A stretch of 64,000 nt of DNA, taken from NCBI RefSeq assembly GCF_018130765.1, contig NZ_JAFCJZ010000001.1, positions 310,001-374,000 of the forward strand, given 5' to 3'. The notes under the pieces are model-generated. The model did not search any database, was not told the origin of the DNA, and saw only the letters and a list, made by a program, of their open reading frames with translations. This document shows positions 35,575 to 45,072 of the stretch, piece after piece. Both the position numbers and the translations under genes were made by a program. This DNA comes from Bradyrhizobium iriomotense. Its GTDB lineage: Bacteria; Pseudomonadota; Alphaproteobacteria; Rhizobiales; Xanthobacteraceae. Position 1 is the first letter of the stretch; every line of letters begins with the position of its first letter.

Positions 35575-36795
35575 TTAGCGCCGGTTGGCGAGCGGAACGA
35601 CGTTGTGCAACGTTTCGATGCCGCTTTCAAGGAAGCGGCGCACGCCGCGCGCGGCCTGCCTGATCCGTTGCTCGTTTTCCACCATGGCGATGCGGACATA
35701 TCCTTCACCATGCTCGCCGAAGCCGACGCCGGGCGACACCGCGACGCCGGATTTCTCCACCATCAGGGTCGCGAACTGCATGCTGCCGACGCTGCGGAAG
35801 GCTTCCGGCAGCGGCACCCAGGCAAACATCGAGGCCTCCGGCGGCGGAATCTCCCAGCCGGCGCGGCCGAACGATTCCACCAGCGCGTCGCGGCGCTTGC
35901 GATAGGTGTCGCGCATCTCCTTGATGCAATCGTCCGGGCCGTTCAGCGCCGCGGTCGCGGCGACCTGCACCGGCGTGAAGGCGCCGTAGTCGAGATAGGA
36001 TTTGACGCGGGCAAGCGCTGCGATCACGCGCTCATTGCCGACCGCAAAGCCCATGCGCCAGCCGGCCATCGAATAGGTCTTCGACATCGAGGTGAACTCG
36101 ACGGTGACGTCCATCGCGCCCGGCACCTGGAGCACCGAGGGCGGCGGATTGCTCTCGTCGAAATAGACCTCGGCATAGGCGAGATCGGACAGGATCAGGA
36201 TCTCGTGCTTCTTCGCGAACGCAACGAGGTCCTTGTAGAAGTCGAGGCTCGCGACATAGGCGGTCGGGTTGGAGGGATAGCAAACCACCAGCGCCAGCGG
36301 CTTCGGGATCGAATGGACGATCGCCCGCTCCACCGCCTCGAAGAATTGCGGCGTCGGCTCCGAGGGCACCGAGCGGATCACGCCGCCGGCCATCAAAAAG
36401 CCGAAGGCGTGAATCGGGTAGCTCGGGTTCGGGCAGAGGATGACGTCGCCGGGCGCGGTGATCGCCTGCGCCACGTTGGCAAACCCCTCCTTGGAGCCGA
36501 GCGTCGCCACCACCTGGGTGTCAGGATTGAGCTTCACGCCGAAGCGGCGGGCATAATAGGCGGCCTGGGCCCTGCGCAGACCGGGGATGCCACGGGAGGC
36601 CGAATAGCGGTCGGTGCGCGGCTTGCCGAGCGTCTCCTTGAGCTTCTCCAGCACATGGGGCGGCGCCGGCAGGTCCGGATTGCCCATGCCGAGGTCGATG
36701 ATGTCGGCACCGGCGTTCCGCGCGGCCGCCTTGGCCCGGTTGACCTGCTCGAACACGTAGGGCGGAAGGCGGCGGATGCGGTAAAATTCTTCCAT
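35575..36795 (-). CDS. PLP-dependent class I/II aminotransferase (LL-DAP aminotransferase/AlaC-like)
   Basis: A 406-residue fold-type I aminotransferase. The PLP lysine is in TSMSKTYSMAGWRMGF, with NPD at DLGMGNPDLPAPPHVL and YPSNPTA typical of the alanine/aspartate group. Homologues are named LL-diaminopimelate aminotransferase or alanine transaminase; its operon with hom points to aspartate-family amino acids. The ATG at 36795 (MEEFYRIRRLPPYVF) matches family length; the open frame above it is not homologous. Exact donor and acceptor are not shown. Confidence 0.92.
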   Translation of the reverse strand: MEEFYRIRRLPPYVFEQVNRAKAAARNAGADIIDLGMGNPDLPAPPHVLEKLKETLGKPRTDRYSASRGIPGLRRAQAAYYARRFGVKLNPDTQVVATLGSKEGFANVAQAITAPGDVILCPNPSYPIHAFGFLMAGGVIRSVPSEPTPQFFEAVERAIVHSIPKPLALVVCYPSNPTAYVASLDFYKDLVAFAKKHEILILSDLAYAEVYFDESNPPPSVLQVPGAMDVTVEFTSMSKTYSMAGWRMGFAVGNERVIAALARVKSYLDYGAFTPVQVAATAALNGPDDCIKEMRDTYRKRRDALVESFGRAGWEIPPPEASMFAWVPLPEAFRSVGSMQFATLMVEKSGVAVSPGVGFGEHGEGYVRIAMVENEQRIRQAARGVRRFLESGIETLHNVVPLANRR

Positions 36796-37009
36796 GGCTC
36801 TCTGGGCTCCGGGCAACCGGTCAGGACAGAATCGACTGGCCACGAGCGCCGATCGCAAAAGCGCCCGGCCCGGCCGTTAAATGGCTCAAAATCAAATACT
36901 TAGAGCAATTTTCGACGGCGGAGGCTGAAGTCGTTCGCCCTGACTCTCGGCTGAACTCAGGTCTTTTAGCACGGCAAGACGGGGGCGCCAGCGATTACCT
37001 TGCACGGCC

Positions 37010-37285
37010 TCATTTGGCGTCTTTGGCAGCAACGGCCTGGCGATCGCGCGCCGCGGCAAGCTCGGACTCGATCTTGGCGCGCTGGTCCGGCGGGATGATC
37101 GCCTGATCGCGATCGGGCGGCAGGTCGTGCACCGGCAAATAGCTGCCGGGCTCCTTTGGATGGGCCTGCGCATCCGCAGGCGTGAGATCCGCGAGCTGAC
37201 TCGAGCAGCCGCCCAGGGCAAGCGCCGCCATCAGCAGCGCGCCGCGGATCGGCAGCGTCTTTTGCAGGTCCCTTAACGCCAACAC
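37010..37285 (-). CDS. Small outer-membrane or periplasmic lipoprotein
   Basis: A 91-residue lipoprotein. The signal peptide ends in the lipobox ALGGC, followed by SSQLADLTPADAQAH and the tail IESELAAARDRQAVAA. It probably starts at a GTG (37285) with a GGGGAT stretch upstream. No domain is recognised; the C-terminal half is charged and helical. The gaps on either side (36796-37009, 37286-37541) show no other gene. Confidence 0.75.
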   Translation of the reverse strand: MLALRDLQKTLPIRGALLMAALALGGCSSQLADLTPADAQAHPKEPGSYLPVHDLPPDRDQAIIPPDQRAKIESELAAARDRQAVAAKDAK

Positions 37286-37541
37286 TTGGGAATCCCCTAC
37301 TCGTCCCAAAGCACGGCCCCGGGTAAGCCTACCCGACACCGCGCCCAAGCTCAAACCATTGCTGCCCGAAATGGTGCGAGCCGAGAATACAACCCCGTTC
37401 CCTACCAAGCCGGCCGGTGCGGCCTGATTATGACGGAACCAAGGAAACTTGTCGCAGTGCAGCACATCTTCGAGCGTGTTTAACGCCAAACCTGCGAGCT
37501 TCGCGGTGACGAATACGGAATGACTCGTTACTGTTCTGCCC

Positions 37542-39359
37542 ATGAGTACCGCCACGACCGACAAGCCCAGCACCGGGACAACCGAGACGAAGTTCGATGC
37601 GGAAGCCTTCGCGATGAATGTCGCGCGGGCGATGGAAAGCGGCGGCAAGGCGCTAGCCGCCTACCTCAAGCCGCGCGAGAGCGGCGAGGTGCAGGACCGC
37701 CCGCCGCCCGAGCTCACCGAGATGGTCAAGACCTTCACCGCGGTCGCCGAATATTGGCTGTCGGACTCATCCCGTTCGTCCGATTTGCAGACCAAGCTCG
37801 CCAAGGATTATCTCGACCTCTGGGGCTCGGCGGCGCGACGCATGGCCGGCCAGGACGCCGAGCCGGCGATCGCGCCCTCGCCGCGCGACAAGCGCTTCGC
37901 CGACCCGGAATGGAAATCGAACCAGTTCTTCGATTTCGTGATGCAGCTCTATCTGCTCACGACCAAATGGGCGCAGGAGCTGGTGCGCGACGCCGACGGA
38001 CTCGACACACACACCCGCCGCAAGGCCGAGTTCTACGTGCAGCAGGTCACCAATGCGATCTCGCCGTCGAACTTCGTGCTGACCAATCCGGAAGTGCTGC
38101 GCGAGACGATGGCGAGCAGCGGCGGCAACCTGGCGCGCGGCCTGAAGATGCTGGCCGAGGACATCGCGGCCGGCAAGGGCATGCTGAAGATCCGCCAGTC
38201 CAACCCGGACAACCTCGTCGTCGGCGTCAACATGGCGACGACGCCAGGCAAGGTGATCTACCAGAACGAGATGATGCAGCTGATCCAGTATTCGCCGACC
38301 ACGGAGAAGGTGCTGCGCACCCCGCTCCTGATCGTGCCGCCCTGGATCAACAAGTTCTACATCCTCGATCTCAAGCCGGAGAAATCCTACATCAAGTGGT
38401 GCGTCGACCAGGGCATCACCGTGTTCGTGATCTCATGGGTCAATCCCGACAAGCGGCTCGGCACCAAGAGCTGGGAAGACTACATGAAGGAAGGCCCGCT
38501 CACGGCGATGGAGGTGATCGAGAAGGTCACCGGCGAGATGAAGGTCCACACCGCCGGCTATTGCGTCGGCGGCACCATGCTCGCGACCACGCTGGCCTGG
38601 CTTGCCGAGAAGCGCCGCCAGCGCGTGAGCTCGGCGACGTTCTTCGCGGCGCAGGTCGACTTCACCCATGCGGGCGATCTCCTCGTGTTCGTCGACGAGG
38701 AGCAGATCGCAGCGCTCGAGCAGGACATGAAGGCAGCCGGCGTGCTCGAAGGCTCGAAGATGGCGATGGCCTTCAACATGCTGCGCTCCAACGACCTGAT
38801 CTGGTCCTATGTCGTCAGCAACTACCTGAAGGGCCAGCAGCCGAGCGCGTTCGACCTGTTGCACTGGAATTCCGATGCGACGCGGATGACGCAGGCGAAC
38901 CATTCCTATTATCTGCGCAATTGCTACCTGGAGAACCGGCTCTCGACCGGCACGATGGTGCTCGACAACACCCTGCTCGATCTCTCCAAGGTCAAGGTGC
39001 CCGTCTACAACCTCGCCACCCGCGAGGACCATATCGCCCCGGCCGAGTCGGTGCTGTACGGCTCGCAGTTCTTCGGCGGCCCGGTGAAGTATGTGCTGTC
39101 CGGCTCGGGCCACATCGCCGGTGTCGTCAATCCGCCCGCCTCGAACAAGTACCAGTACTGGACCAACGACAACATCAAGGACGTCAGCGTCGCCGACTGG
39201 ATGAAGGGCGCGGTCGAGCACAAGGGCTCGTGGTGGCCGGACTGGCGCGAATGGCTGGGCAGCCTCGATCCCGAGGAGGTCCCGGCGCGCAGCGTCGGCA
39301 GCGAGGCGCTGCCCCCGATCGAGGACGCGCCCGGCAGCTATGTCAGGGTTCGCGCGTAA
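37542..39359 (+). CDS. phaC: Class I poly(3-hydroxyalkanoate) synthase
   Basis: A 605-residue PhaC. The lipase-box variant GYCVGG carries nucleophile Cys341; Asp in ATREDHIAPAES and His in SGSGHIAGVVNPP complete the triad. The N-terminal domain (DPEWKSNQFFDFVMQLY) is normal. It polymerises (R)-3-hydroxyacyl-CoA into storage granules. No phaA, phaB or phaR is adjacent, so this copy is separate from the precursor genes. Full-length family size (about 600) argues it is functional. Confidence 0.97.
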   Translation: MSTATTDKPSTGTTETKFDAEAFAMNVARAMESGGKALAAYLKPRESGEVQDRPPPELTEMVKTFTAVAEYWLSDSSRSSDLQTKLAKDYLDLWGSAARRMAGQDAEPAIAPSPRDKRFADPEWKSNQFFDFVMQLYLLTTKWAQELVRDADGLDTHTRRKAEFYVQQVTNAISPSNFVLTNPEVLRETMASSGGNLARGLKMLAEDIAAGKGMLKIRQSNPDNLVVGVNMATTPGKVIYQNEMMQLIQYSPTTEKVLRTPLLIVPPWINKFYILDLKPEKSYIKWCVDQGITVFVISWVNPDKRLGTKSWEDYMKEGPLTAMEVIEKVTGEMKVHTAGYCVGGTMLATTLAWLAEKRRQRVSSATFFAAQVDFTHAGDLLVFVDEEQIAALEQDMKAAGVLEGSKMAMAFNMLRSNDLIWSYVVSNYLKGQQPSAFDLLHWNSDATRMTQANHSYYLRNCYLENRLSTGTMVLDNTLLDLSKVKVPVYNLATREDHIAPAESVLYGSQFFGGPVKYVLSGSGHIAGVVNPPASNKYQYWTNDNIKDVSVADWMKGAVEHKGSWWPDWREWLGSLDPEEVPARSVGSEALPPIEDAPGSYVRVRA

Positions 39360-39360
39360 C

Positions 39361-39405
39361 GCATGATCCGGAAAAGTGCGTAGCGGTTTTCCGAAAAGAT
39401 CATGC
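39361..39405. repeat. Palindromic repeat (GCATGAT...ATCATGC family), copy 2
   Basis: GCATGATCCGGAAAAGTGCG and the arm ending CCGAAAAGATCATGC form a hairpin starting one base after the phaC stop. It is the same family as 34181-34229 in inverted orientation and may serve as the phaC transcription end. Confidence 0.85.
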
Positions 39406-39475
39406 GCATAGCGGACTCTGCCGCGCTCTTGTATAGACTCGCTCTCAACGCAGCGACGACAGAGGGGACCGGACT

Positions 39476-39874
39476 ATGACGCGCGAATTGTTCTGGCTGA
39501 CATTGACGGTGATCCTGACCGGGATCCTCTGGGTCCCCTACACCATCAACCGTTGTCAGGTACGCGGGCTCACCGGCGCGATGGCCAATCCCTCGCGCAA
39601 CGACAAGCCGCAAGCCGAATGGGCGAACCGGCTGATGTTCGCGCATGACAACGCGGTCGAGAACCTCGTGATCTTCGCGCCGCTGGTCCTGATCCTGAAC
39701 GCGATCGACTATTCCTCGAAGTGGACGGTGCTCGCCTGCGCCGTCTATTTCTGGGCCCGCGTCGCGCACCTGATCGTGTACGCGCTCGGCATCCCGGTGT
39801 TCCGCACCCTGGCCTTCACCGTCGGCTTCCTCGCGCAGGCCGTGCTGGCGCTGGCGATCTTCAGGGTGGTTTGA
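39476..39874 (+). CDS. MAPEG-family membrane protein
   Basis: A 132-residue protein with four membrane helices (LFWLTLTVILTGILWVPY, LVIFAPLVLILNAI, TVLACAVYFWARVAHLIVY, LAFTVGFLAQAVLALAIF). The motif RLMFAHDNAVENLVIFAP and YFWARVAHLIVY match MAPEG proteins (glutathione- and eicosanoid-metabolism relatives). ATG 39476 follows GGGGA. In bacteria the function is usually undefined; glutathione-dependent detoxification is a guess from the family. Confidence 0.9.
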   Translation: MTRELFWLTLTVILTGILWVPYTINRCQVRGLTGAMANPSRNDKPQAEWANRLMFAHDNAVENLVIFAPLVLILNAIDYSSKWTVLACAVYFWARVAHLIVYALGIPVFRTLAFTVGFLAQAVLALAIFRVV

Positions 39875-39953
39875 GCATCCGAAAAAGAGCTGCAGGCGCC
39901 TGCAATCTACGATACCGTGGCGGGGGCTGAGGCAACCGAAGCGAGGAAACCGT

Positions 39954-40304
39954 ATGCGGGTCCTTTTGCCGTTCGTCGCGATGATCGCGCTCGCCGGAGC
40001 TTGCAGCGAGGCCAGCGCTCAGGCGCAATGCCCCGAACTGATCCGCCTGCGCAGCAAGGCGATCGAGGTCTCAAGGCCGATGAACCGTGGATTGATGCCG
40101 GACCGCTGTGACGCATACATCCGCGCGTCCCTCGCCTGGAGCGCCGCGGTCGACTACGCGCGCGACCATCAGGACGTGTGCGATATTTCCAATCGCTTGC
40201 TGGGCGACCTCGAGAAATACCAACTCGATAGCGTGACCGCCCGCAACAATGTGTGTGCCGGCCGGCCTGTCCGGCCATTCCCGGCCGACGTCGTTCTCCA
40301 GTGA
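39954..40304 (+). CDS. Small secreted hypothetical protein
   Basis: A 116-residue protein: signal peptide (LLPFVAMIALAGACSEASAQ) then a soluble region with four cysteines (AQCPELIR, PDRCDAYIR, DVCDISNR, NNVCAGRP), suggesting two disulfides in the periplasm. The signal could be a lipobox (LAGAC) instead of a cleaved site; the Ala-Cys position allows lipidation. ATG 39954 follows GAGGAAA. Family not recognised; Rhizobiales carry many such small proteins. Confidence 0.75.
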   Translation: MRVLLPFVAMIALAGACSEASAQAQCPELIRLRSKAIEVSRPMNRGLMPDRCDAYIRASLAWSAAVDYARDHQDVCDISNRLLGDLEKYQLDSVTARNNVCAGRPVRPFPADVVLQ

Positions 40305-40365
40305 GGGACGGCAGCGCACCGCCGAAGCGGCGCTGCGCAACCGTCCAGGGGCACGAGAGCGTGCC

Positions 40366-41349
40366 CTACTCCTCCGGCAAGCCCAGCATCAGCCGCATGT
40401 TCTGCACGGCTGCGCCCGAGGCCCCCTTGCCGAGATTGTCTAGCCGCGCGACCAAGACCGCCTGGTGATATTTGTCGCTGGCGAAGACGTAGAGCTCGAG
40501 CATGTTGGTCTCGTTGAGCGCCTCCGGCTCGAGCCGGCCGCCCTTGGTCGCCTCGTTCTGAAGCGGCATCACCTTGACGTATTTTGAACCGGCATACCGC
40601 TTGGCCAGCGCGGCCTGAAGGTCGGCACCGCAAGGCTTGCCCGGGAGTGTGTCGAGCTGGAGCGGTACCGAGACCAGCATGCCCTGCCGGTAGTTGCCGA
40701 CCGAGGGAATGAAGATCGGCCGCCGCGTCAGGTTCGAATAAAGCTGCATCTCCGGCAAATGCTTGTGCTCGAAGCCGAGGCCGTAGAGCTCGAAGGCCGG
40801 CGCGCTGCCGTCCTCGAAGCTCGCGATCATCGACTTGCCGCCGCCGGAATAGCCGCTCACCGCGTTGATGGTGACGGGATAATCGGGAGGCAGCAGGCCG
40901 GCGTCGACGATCGGCCGCAGCAGCGCGATGCCGCCGGTCGGATAGCAGCCGGGATTGGAGACCTTCCTGGCGGCCTTGATCTTGCCGGCCTGGTCCGCTG
41001 TCAGCTCCGGAAAACCATAGGCCCAGTCGGGCGCAACCCGATAGGCCGTCGAAGCGTCCAGCACCTTCGGTCCCGAAGAGCCCATGCTGTCGACCAGCGC
41101 AACCGTTTCCTTCGCGGCATCGTCGGGCAGGCAGAGGATGACGAGATCCACCTCCTCCATCAGCGCCTTCTTGGCCGCGGGATCCTTGCGCTTGTCGTCG
41201 GCGATGGTCTTCACGATCACATCGTTCTGGAGCTTCAGCCGCTCATTGATGCCGAGCCCGGTGGTGCCGGAGCCGCCGTCGACGAAGACGGTGGCGGGCT
41301 TCTTCGCAGCGCCGGTGGTCGGGGTTTTCGTGGTCTCAGCGAGGCTCAT
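40366..41349 (-). CDS. argC: N-acetyl-gamma-glutamyl-phosphate reductase (type 2 ArgC)
   Basis: A 327-residue ArgC of the short type. The NAD(P) loop is VDGGSGTTGLGI, the catalytic Cys lies in VSNPGCYPTGGIALL and the substrate His in GFEHKHLPEMQLYSNL. It reduces N-acetylglutamyl phosphate in arginine synthesis. The start codon overlaps the stop of the upstream PaiB-like gene (ATGA), coupling the two. The rest of the arginine pathway is not in the window. Confidence 0.94.
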   Translation of the reverse strand: MSLAETTKTPTTGAAKKPATVFVDGGSGTTGLGINERLKLQNDVIVKTIADDKRKDPAAKKALMEEVDLVILCLPDDAAKETVALVDSMGSSGPKVLDASTAYRVAPDWAYGFPELTADQAGKIKAARKVSNPGCYPTGGIALLRPIVDAGLLPPDYPVTINAVSGYSGGGKSMIASFEDGSAPAFELYGLGFEHKHLPEMQLYSNLTRRPIFIPSVGNYRQGMLVSVPLQLDTLPGKPCGADLQAALAKRYAGSKYVKVMPLQNEATKGGRLEPEALNETNMLELYVFASDKYHQAVLVARLDNLGKGASGAAVQNMRLMLGLPEE

Positions 41350-42014
41350 GGAACGCTCCTTTCGAGCTTGTTGGTTTCGGCCGCGAAAGCTTCCGGCCTC
41401 ACATCTTGCATCAGTTGCGCGATTTTCCTGGCGTCGGCAGCGGGCTGTGCGCCGAGCGCATTGGCGATAGCCGTATAGTCTGCGTCGGATTTGTGCTGGT
41501 TGAGCTTGAAGCTCCCTTCGACCTCTTCAACCGTCATGACCAGGCCCACGATCCCCTTCTTCATCGCTTCCAGCCGGCCCGCCGTCATCTTGCCCGAGGT
41601 CCAGGGCTTCTTCGGCAGCAGCCAGTTCTCGAACTTGTCGCTGAGCGTGTCGACCTGCACCGAGAGCTCCTCGTCCGACAACGGTCGTACTGGCCCGCTC
41701 AGGTGCACCGACTGGTAAAGCCAGGTCGGGACCTGATCCGGCGAGACGTACCAGTCCGGCGATACATAGGCATCGGGGCCGTTGACCGCGAGCAGCCAGG
41801 ACGTCGTCCCGTCGGCAAGCTTTAGCAGCGGATTGTGACGGGCGAGATGAAAGGCGGCCTGCGGCGTGCCGTCAGCCGCATAGGTCACGTAAAATGGCAG
41901 CGGCGACGCGACTGGCTTGTGCCCGTCGAAGGCGCACATGGTGCCGAAGCCGCGCTCTTCGGCAAATTTCAGGCTCGCGGCGCGGTCCTGCTTGAAATGG
42001 GGTGGCGTGTACAT
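41346..42014 (-). CDS. FMN-binding negative transcriptional regulator family protein (PaiB-like)
   Basis: A 222-residue protein. The start MYTPPHFKQDR and the segments GPDAYVSPDWYVSPDQVPTW and QNKSD-like FKLNQHKSDADY are hallmarks of the PaiB family, which adopt a split-barrel FMN-binding fold. PaiB of Bacillus was described as a protease/sporulation repressor, but most members are likely flavin-binding oxidases or sensors. It sits first in an operon with argC, an odd pairing that may reflect polyamine or arginine metabolism. 42015-42273 has no gene that I can support. Confidence 0.92.
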   Translation of the reverse strand: MYTPPHFKQDRAASLKFAEERGFGTMCAFDGHKPVASPLPFYVTYAADGTPQAAFHLARHNPLLKLADGTTSWLLAVNGPDAYVSPDWYVSPDQVPTWLYQSVHLSGPVRPLSDEELSVQVDTLSDKFENWLLPKKPWTSGKMTAGRLEAMKKGIVGLVMTVEEVEGSFKLNQHKSDADYTAIANALGAQPAADARKIAQLMQDVRPEAFAAETNKLERSVP

Positions 42015-42273
42015 CGTGGTCTCCTGCTGGGCCTCCTTGTGGGAGCCGCCGGATCAGATCGCGCTGACAGGAGAGAGGATGCCGCGGATCGGGTCCAGCG
42101 GCAAAGACGATGATCTCAAACGCGATCGACCGCCCAAACCGCTAAGCTGCGGCGGCGGCGACGGGCGAACAGGATGGTCGCGGCGTTGATCATGGCGCGC
42201 GGCTATAAGGCCATATCGGCCGGACGTCAAGGTTCTGGAACCATCGGAGCGGACGGCAAGCTCGCTGCCGCCC

Positions 42274-44934
42274 CTACCATCGGGCAAGGCCAAGACGGCT
42301 GAAGAGCGAGCCCCAGAAGGAACCGCCGCCGCGGGTCAGCTCGTAAAGATGGGCGCCAGCTTGCTCGTTTCCGCGATCGGACGCCTTGGTGTACCACTTG
42401 ATCGCCTGCTGTGCATCCTTCGGCACACCGGTGCCACTCTCGTAGGCCCAGCCCAGATTGTATTGAGCCCAGCTGTCGTTCTGTTCGGCGGCCATGCGCA
42501 GCAGGGATACGCCCTTGGCGAGATCCTGCGGCACGCCCTGGCCTTTGATGTGCAACAGGCCGAGGCTCATCTGCGCATATGTGGAGCCCTGCTCCGCTGC
42601 CCGCGAAAACAGATCGAAAGCCACGGCAAAGTCCTGTGAAACACCACGACCGTCCCGGTACATCGCGGCAAGGCGCGCCTGGCTATAGGCCTTCCCCTGC
42701 TCCGCCGCCTTGGCGTACCAATCGGCCGCCTGCTTCTCGTCGCGAACCTGCCCCGGACCCGTTTCCTGGAGGTAAGCAAGCTGCTCCTGGCTGTAGGGAT
42801 CGCCTTGCTCGGCGGCCAGGCGAAACCATTTGACCGCCTCTCCGGCGTCGCGCTTGGTCCCGCTTCCGTCCCGATACATCGCCCCCAGATGGGCCTGGGC
42901 GCGGGCGTTGCCGATCTCGGCGAGCGGTTTCAACCGCTCCATCGCGCGTTCGAAATCGTGAGCGACATATGCGTTCGCCCCCTCGGTGTAGTCGGCGCTG
43001 ACTTCAACGACCGAGGATGCCCCCTTCGGAGTGAGACCGATCGGCCCGTACCGGAATTCGTCGAGCTTATCGACCCCCTTCTCGATTGCCGAACCAAACT
43101 CTGCCGGGCAGACGGGTGCATCGAGCGTCAGGCGAAAAACTGCGTTGGAGCGAATGGTCCGGCCGTCGAGGACAATGGTGCTGCTCACATCGATCCGGCC
43201 GTGGACCATCCCGTAGCCCGTCCTGCCTTCGAACGTCGCCGAATAGGCGACTGGCGCCGGTTTCTCGTAGAAGAAGGTGTTCTCGGGCACCGTGAGGGAA
43301 GCAACCTCGCGGTATTCCAGCGGCCGGCAGACAAAGGGCCTCCCGTCGGTCTGGCGTGCGGTCAACCGCAGAAGCGATCGCCTCGGATCGGTCAAAGGCA
43401 ACATCCTGACATGCGCGGGCCGATCGAGACCGATGGTCTTGCTGATCTGAAACGTTGACGTGATGGCATATTCATCCGTCAATTCGCGCGGATTTGGATA
43501 GGTGTAGTCACCGGTTCCGGTCAGGCCCGCCTGCTCGATCAGTTTCCTGGCGGTCGCACGTCGATCTGAATCATCCAGTCCCTGCGCGAGCGCACGTCCC
43601 AGCTGGGCGCCGACGCCTGCGCCGGACAGGACCGAGCGGACCTCGCGCTTGCCGTCCTTGCCAAGCACATAGTCTGTCTCCGCTGCCAGCCGAAAACGCG
43701 TCGGATCGGCCATGGGAATGCGGCCCAAGGTGCCCTTGTCGATGTTGAGGACCGGTTTGCCCGCGAGTTCCGACGGCAGGGAGCCGAAGGCGAAGAGTGA
43801 AGCGGTCGGATCGAGATATTGGTCGATCTCCGGGACATAGGCGATGGCGTGGTCGAAATTCGGCGTGGCAATTTCGGTGAGCGTGTACCTTGCCTGCGAG
43901 TTCACCGCGACCAGATTGGCTTCGATGCCTTGGGCAGCAAGCAGCGCCTTGAACAGCGTCGCATGCGCCTTGCAATCGCCGTAACGCGACGCAAGCACCG
44001 CCGAGGCAGGCTGCGAGGTCCAGCCGCCATCCTCGAGTCCAATTCCGACATAGCGGATGTTGCGCGCCACCCAATTGTAGATGCGCTCGATCTTCGCCCG
44101 CGAGCCGGTCGCCTCGCCGACGATCTCCCGCGAAAGTCGTGCGATCTTCTCGTCCGGTCGCGCCATGGGCGCGTTGCGGGCGTTCAGCGTCGCCGCGAAA
44201 GCAGTATAATCAGCAAACGTGCTCGCCTCGAAACGCGCGGCGTATGAGAGAGTCTCATCGTCGATCTGGCCGGGTCGCGGCGTGTCTTGCCGGAAGCGCA
44301 CGCGATGGACGATGCGATCGTTGCTCCTCTCTTCCCAGTGCTCGACATTGCGCAGTGCGATCCGCAGCGGTCTGGATGCCGGTCCGTCCACGATCACCTC
44401 GAGCAATTCGGGCGGTTGGCTTGCCGGCTCGCTCCAGACGCGCGCGAACTCACCTGGAAATCTCGCCTGCTTTGCCTTGTAAACCAGACGACCGCGGATG
44501 CTGTCGCCGGGAGCAACGTGTGGAAAGGCGATGATCCTGTTGCGGACCTCGTCGAAATAGGGCGAAGAGGAATCGGTCGAGGCCGGTTGATCGCGAATGG
44601 CACGCTCGTCGACCACGACCACGCTGCCATCGGCCTTGAGGGTGGCAAGCTCAGTTGACGACAATTCGTCAAAATGGCTGTTGTACTGAAAACTCTGCTG
44701 CGCGATCGCCTCGGCGCCCTTCTCGTCGAGCGCCTTGATTTCGAACTCGAAGACCTCGTTGCTCAGACCGGTCTCGCCGAACGTAATGGTATGACGGGCG
44801 ACCGTTCGCCGCCAACCCGGGTCGATCCAGCCGGACTTCGTATCCAGGCCGGATGATTCCGCGGTAAACGATTTCGTGCATGGCAACAGCAGCAGCAACG
44901 CCGCCAGGAAGGTTGAACAAGTTCGTACGATCAT
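42274..44934 (-). CDS. Secreted DUF3857-transglutaminase-like protein with C-terminal Sel1 repeats
   Basis: An 886-residue protein with signal peptide (STFLAALLLLLPCTKSFTAE). Residues about 40-230 resemble DUF3857 (beta-sandwich). A transglutaminase-like core follows with Cys321 (YGDCKAHATLFKALL), His362 (FDHAIAYV) and Asp375 (YLDPTAS), so the triad looks active. A DUF3858-like beta region comes next, and from about 640 there are five to six Sel1 repeats (AQAHLGAMYRDGSGTKRD, AQMSLGLLHIKGQGVPQD, AQYNLGWAYESGTGVPKD). Start ATG 44934 is chosen because it begins the signal. The combination suggests a periplasmic protein-modifying or scaffolding enzyme; substrates unknown. Confidence 0.85.
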   Translation of the reverse strand: MIVRTCSTFLAALLLLLPCTKSFTAESSGLDTKSGWIDPGWRRTVARHTITFGETGLSNEVFEFEIKALDEKGAEAIAQQSFQYNSHFDELSSTELATLKADGSVVVVDERAIRDQPASTDSSSPYFDEVRNRIIAFPHVAPGDSIRGRLVYKAKQARFPGEFARVWSEPASQPPELLEVIVDGPASRPLRIALRNVEHWEERSNDRIVHRVRFRQDTPRPGQIDDETLSYAARFEASTFADYTAFAATLNARNAPMARPDEKIARLSREIVGEATGSRAKIERIYNWVARNIRYVGIGLEDGGWTSQPASAVLASRYGDCKAHATLFKALLAAQGIEANLVAVNSQARYTLTEIATPNFDHAIAYVPEIDQYLDPTASLFAFGSLPSELAGKPVLNIDKGTLGRIPMADPTRFRLAAETDYVLGKDGKREVRSVLSGAGVGAQLGRALAQGLDDSDRRATARKLIEQAGLTGTGDYTYPNPRELTDEYAITSTFQISKTIGLDRPAHVRMLPLTDPRRSLLRLTARQTDGRPFVCRPLEYREVASLTVPENTFFYEKPAPVAYSATFEGRTGYGMVHGRIDVSSTIVLDGRTIRSNAVFRLTLDAPVCPAEFGSAIEKGVDKLDEFRYGPIGLTPKGASSVVEVSADYTEGANAYVAHDFERAMERLKPLAEIGNARAQAHLGAMYRDGSGTKRDAGEAVKWFRLAAEQGDPYSQEQLAYLQETGPGQVRDEKQAADWYAKAAEQGKAYSQARLAAMYRDGRGVSQDFAVAFDLFSRAAEQGSTYAQMSLGLLHIKGQGVPQDLAKGVSLLRMAAEQNDSWAQYNLGWAYESGTGVPKDAQQAIKWYTKASDRGNEQAGAHLYELTRGGGSFWGSLFSRLGLARW

Positions 44935-45000
44935 CTGTTGAGCGCTCAGCCGACCAATTCCGCAGCTCAACTAGCAGGCGAAACTTACCAGCCGCACTCC

Positions 45001-45030
45001 CGGAAAGAACGACTTTTAAATGTCTTTCCG
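45001..45030. other. Inverted repeat between dedA and the transglutaminase-Sel1 gene
   Basis: CGGAAAGA (45001-45008) and TCTTTCCG (45023-45030), perfect 8-base arms around a 14-base A/T-rich loop. It could be an operator for the downstream minus-strand gene or a stop for dedA; there is no T-run. Confidence 0.45.
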
Positions 45031-45072
45031 CGGCGCGATCCGACCAGGACATGTGCCCGATCCCGAACGCGC

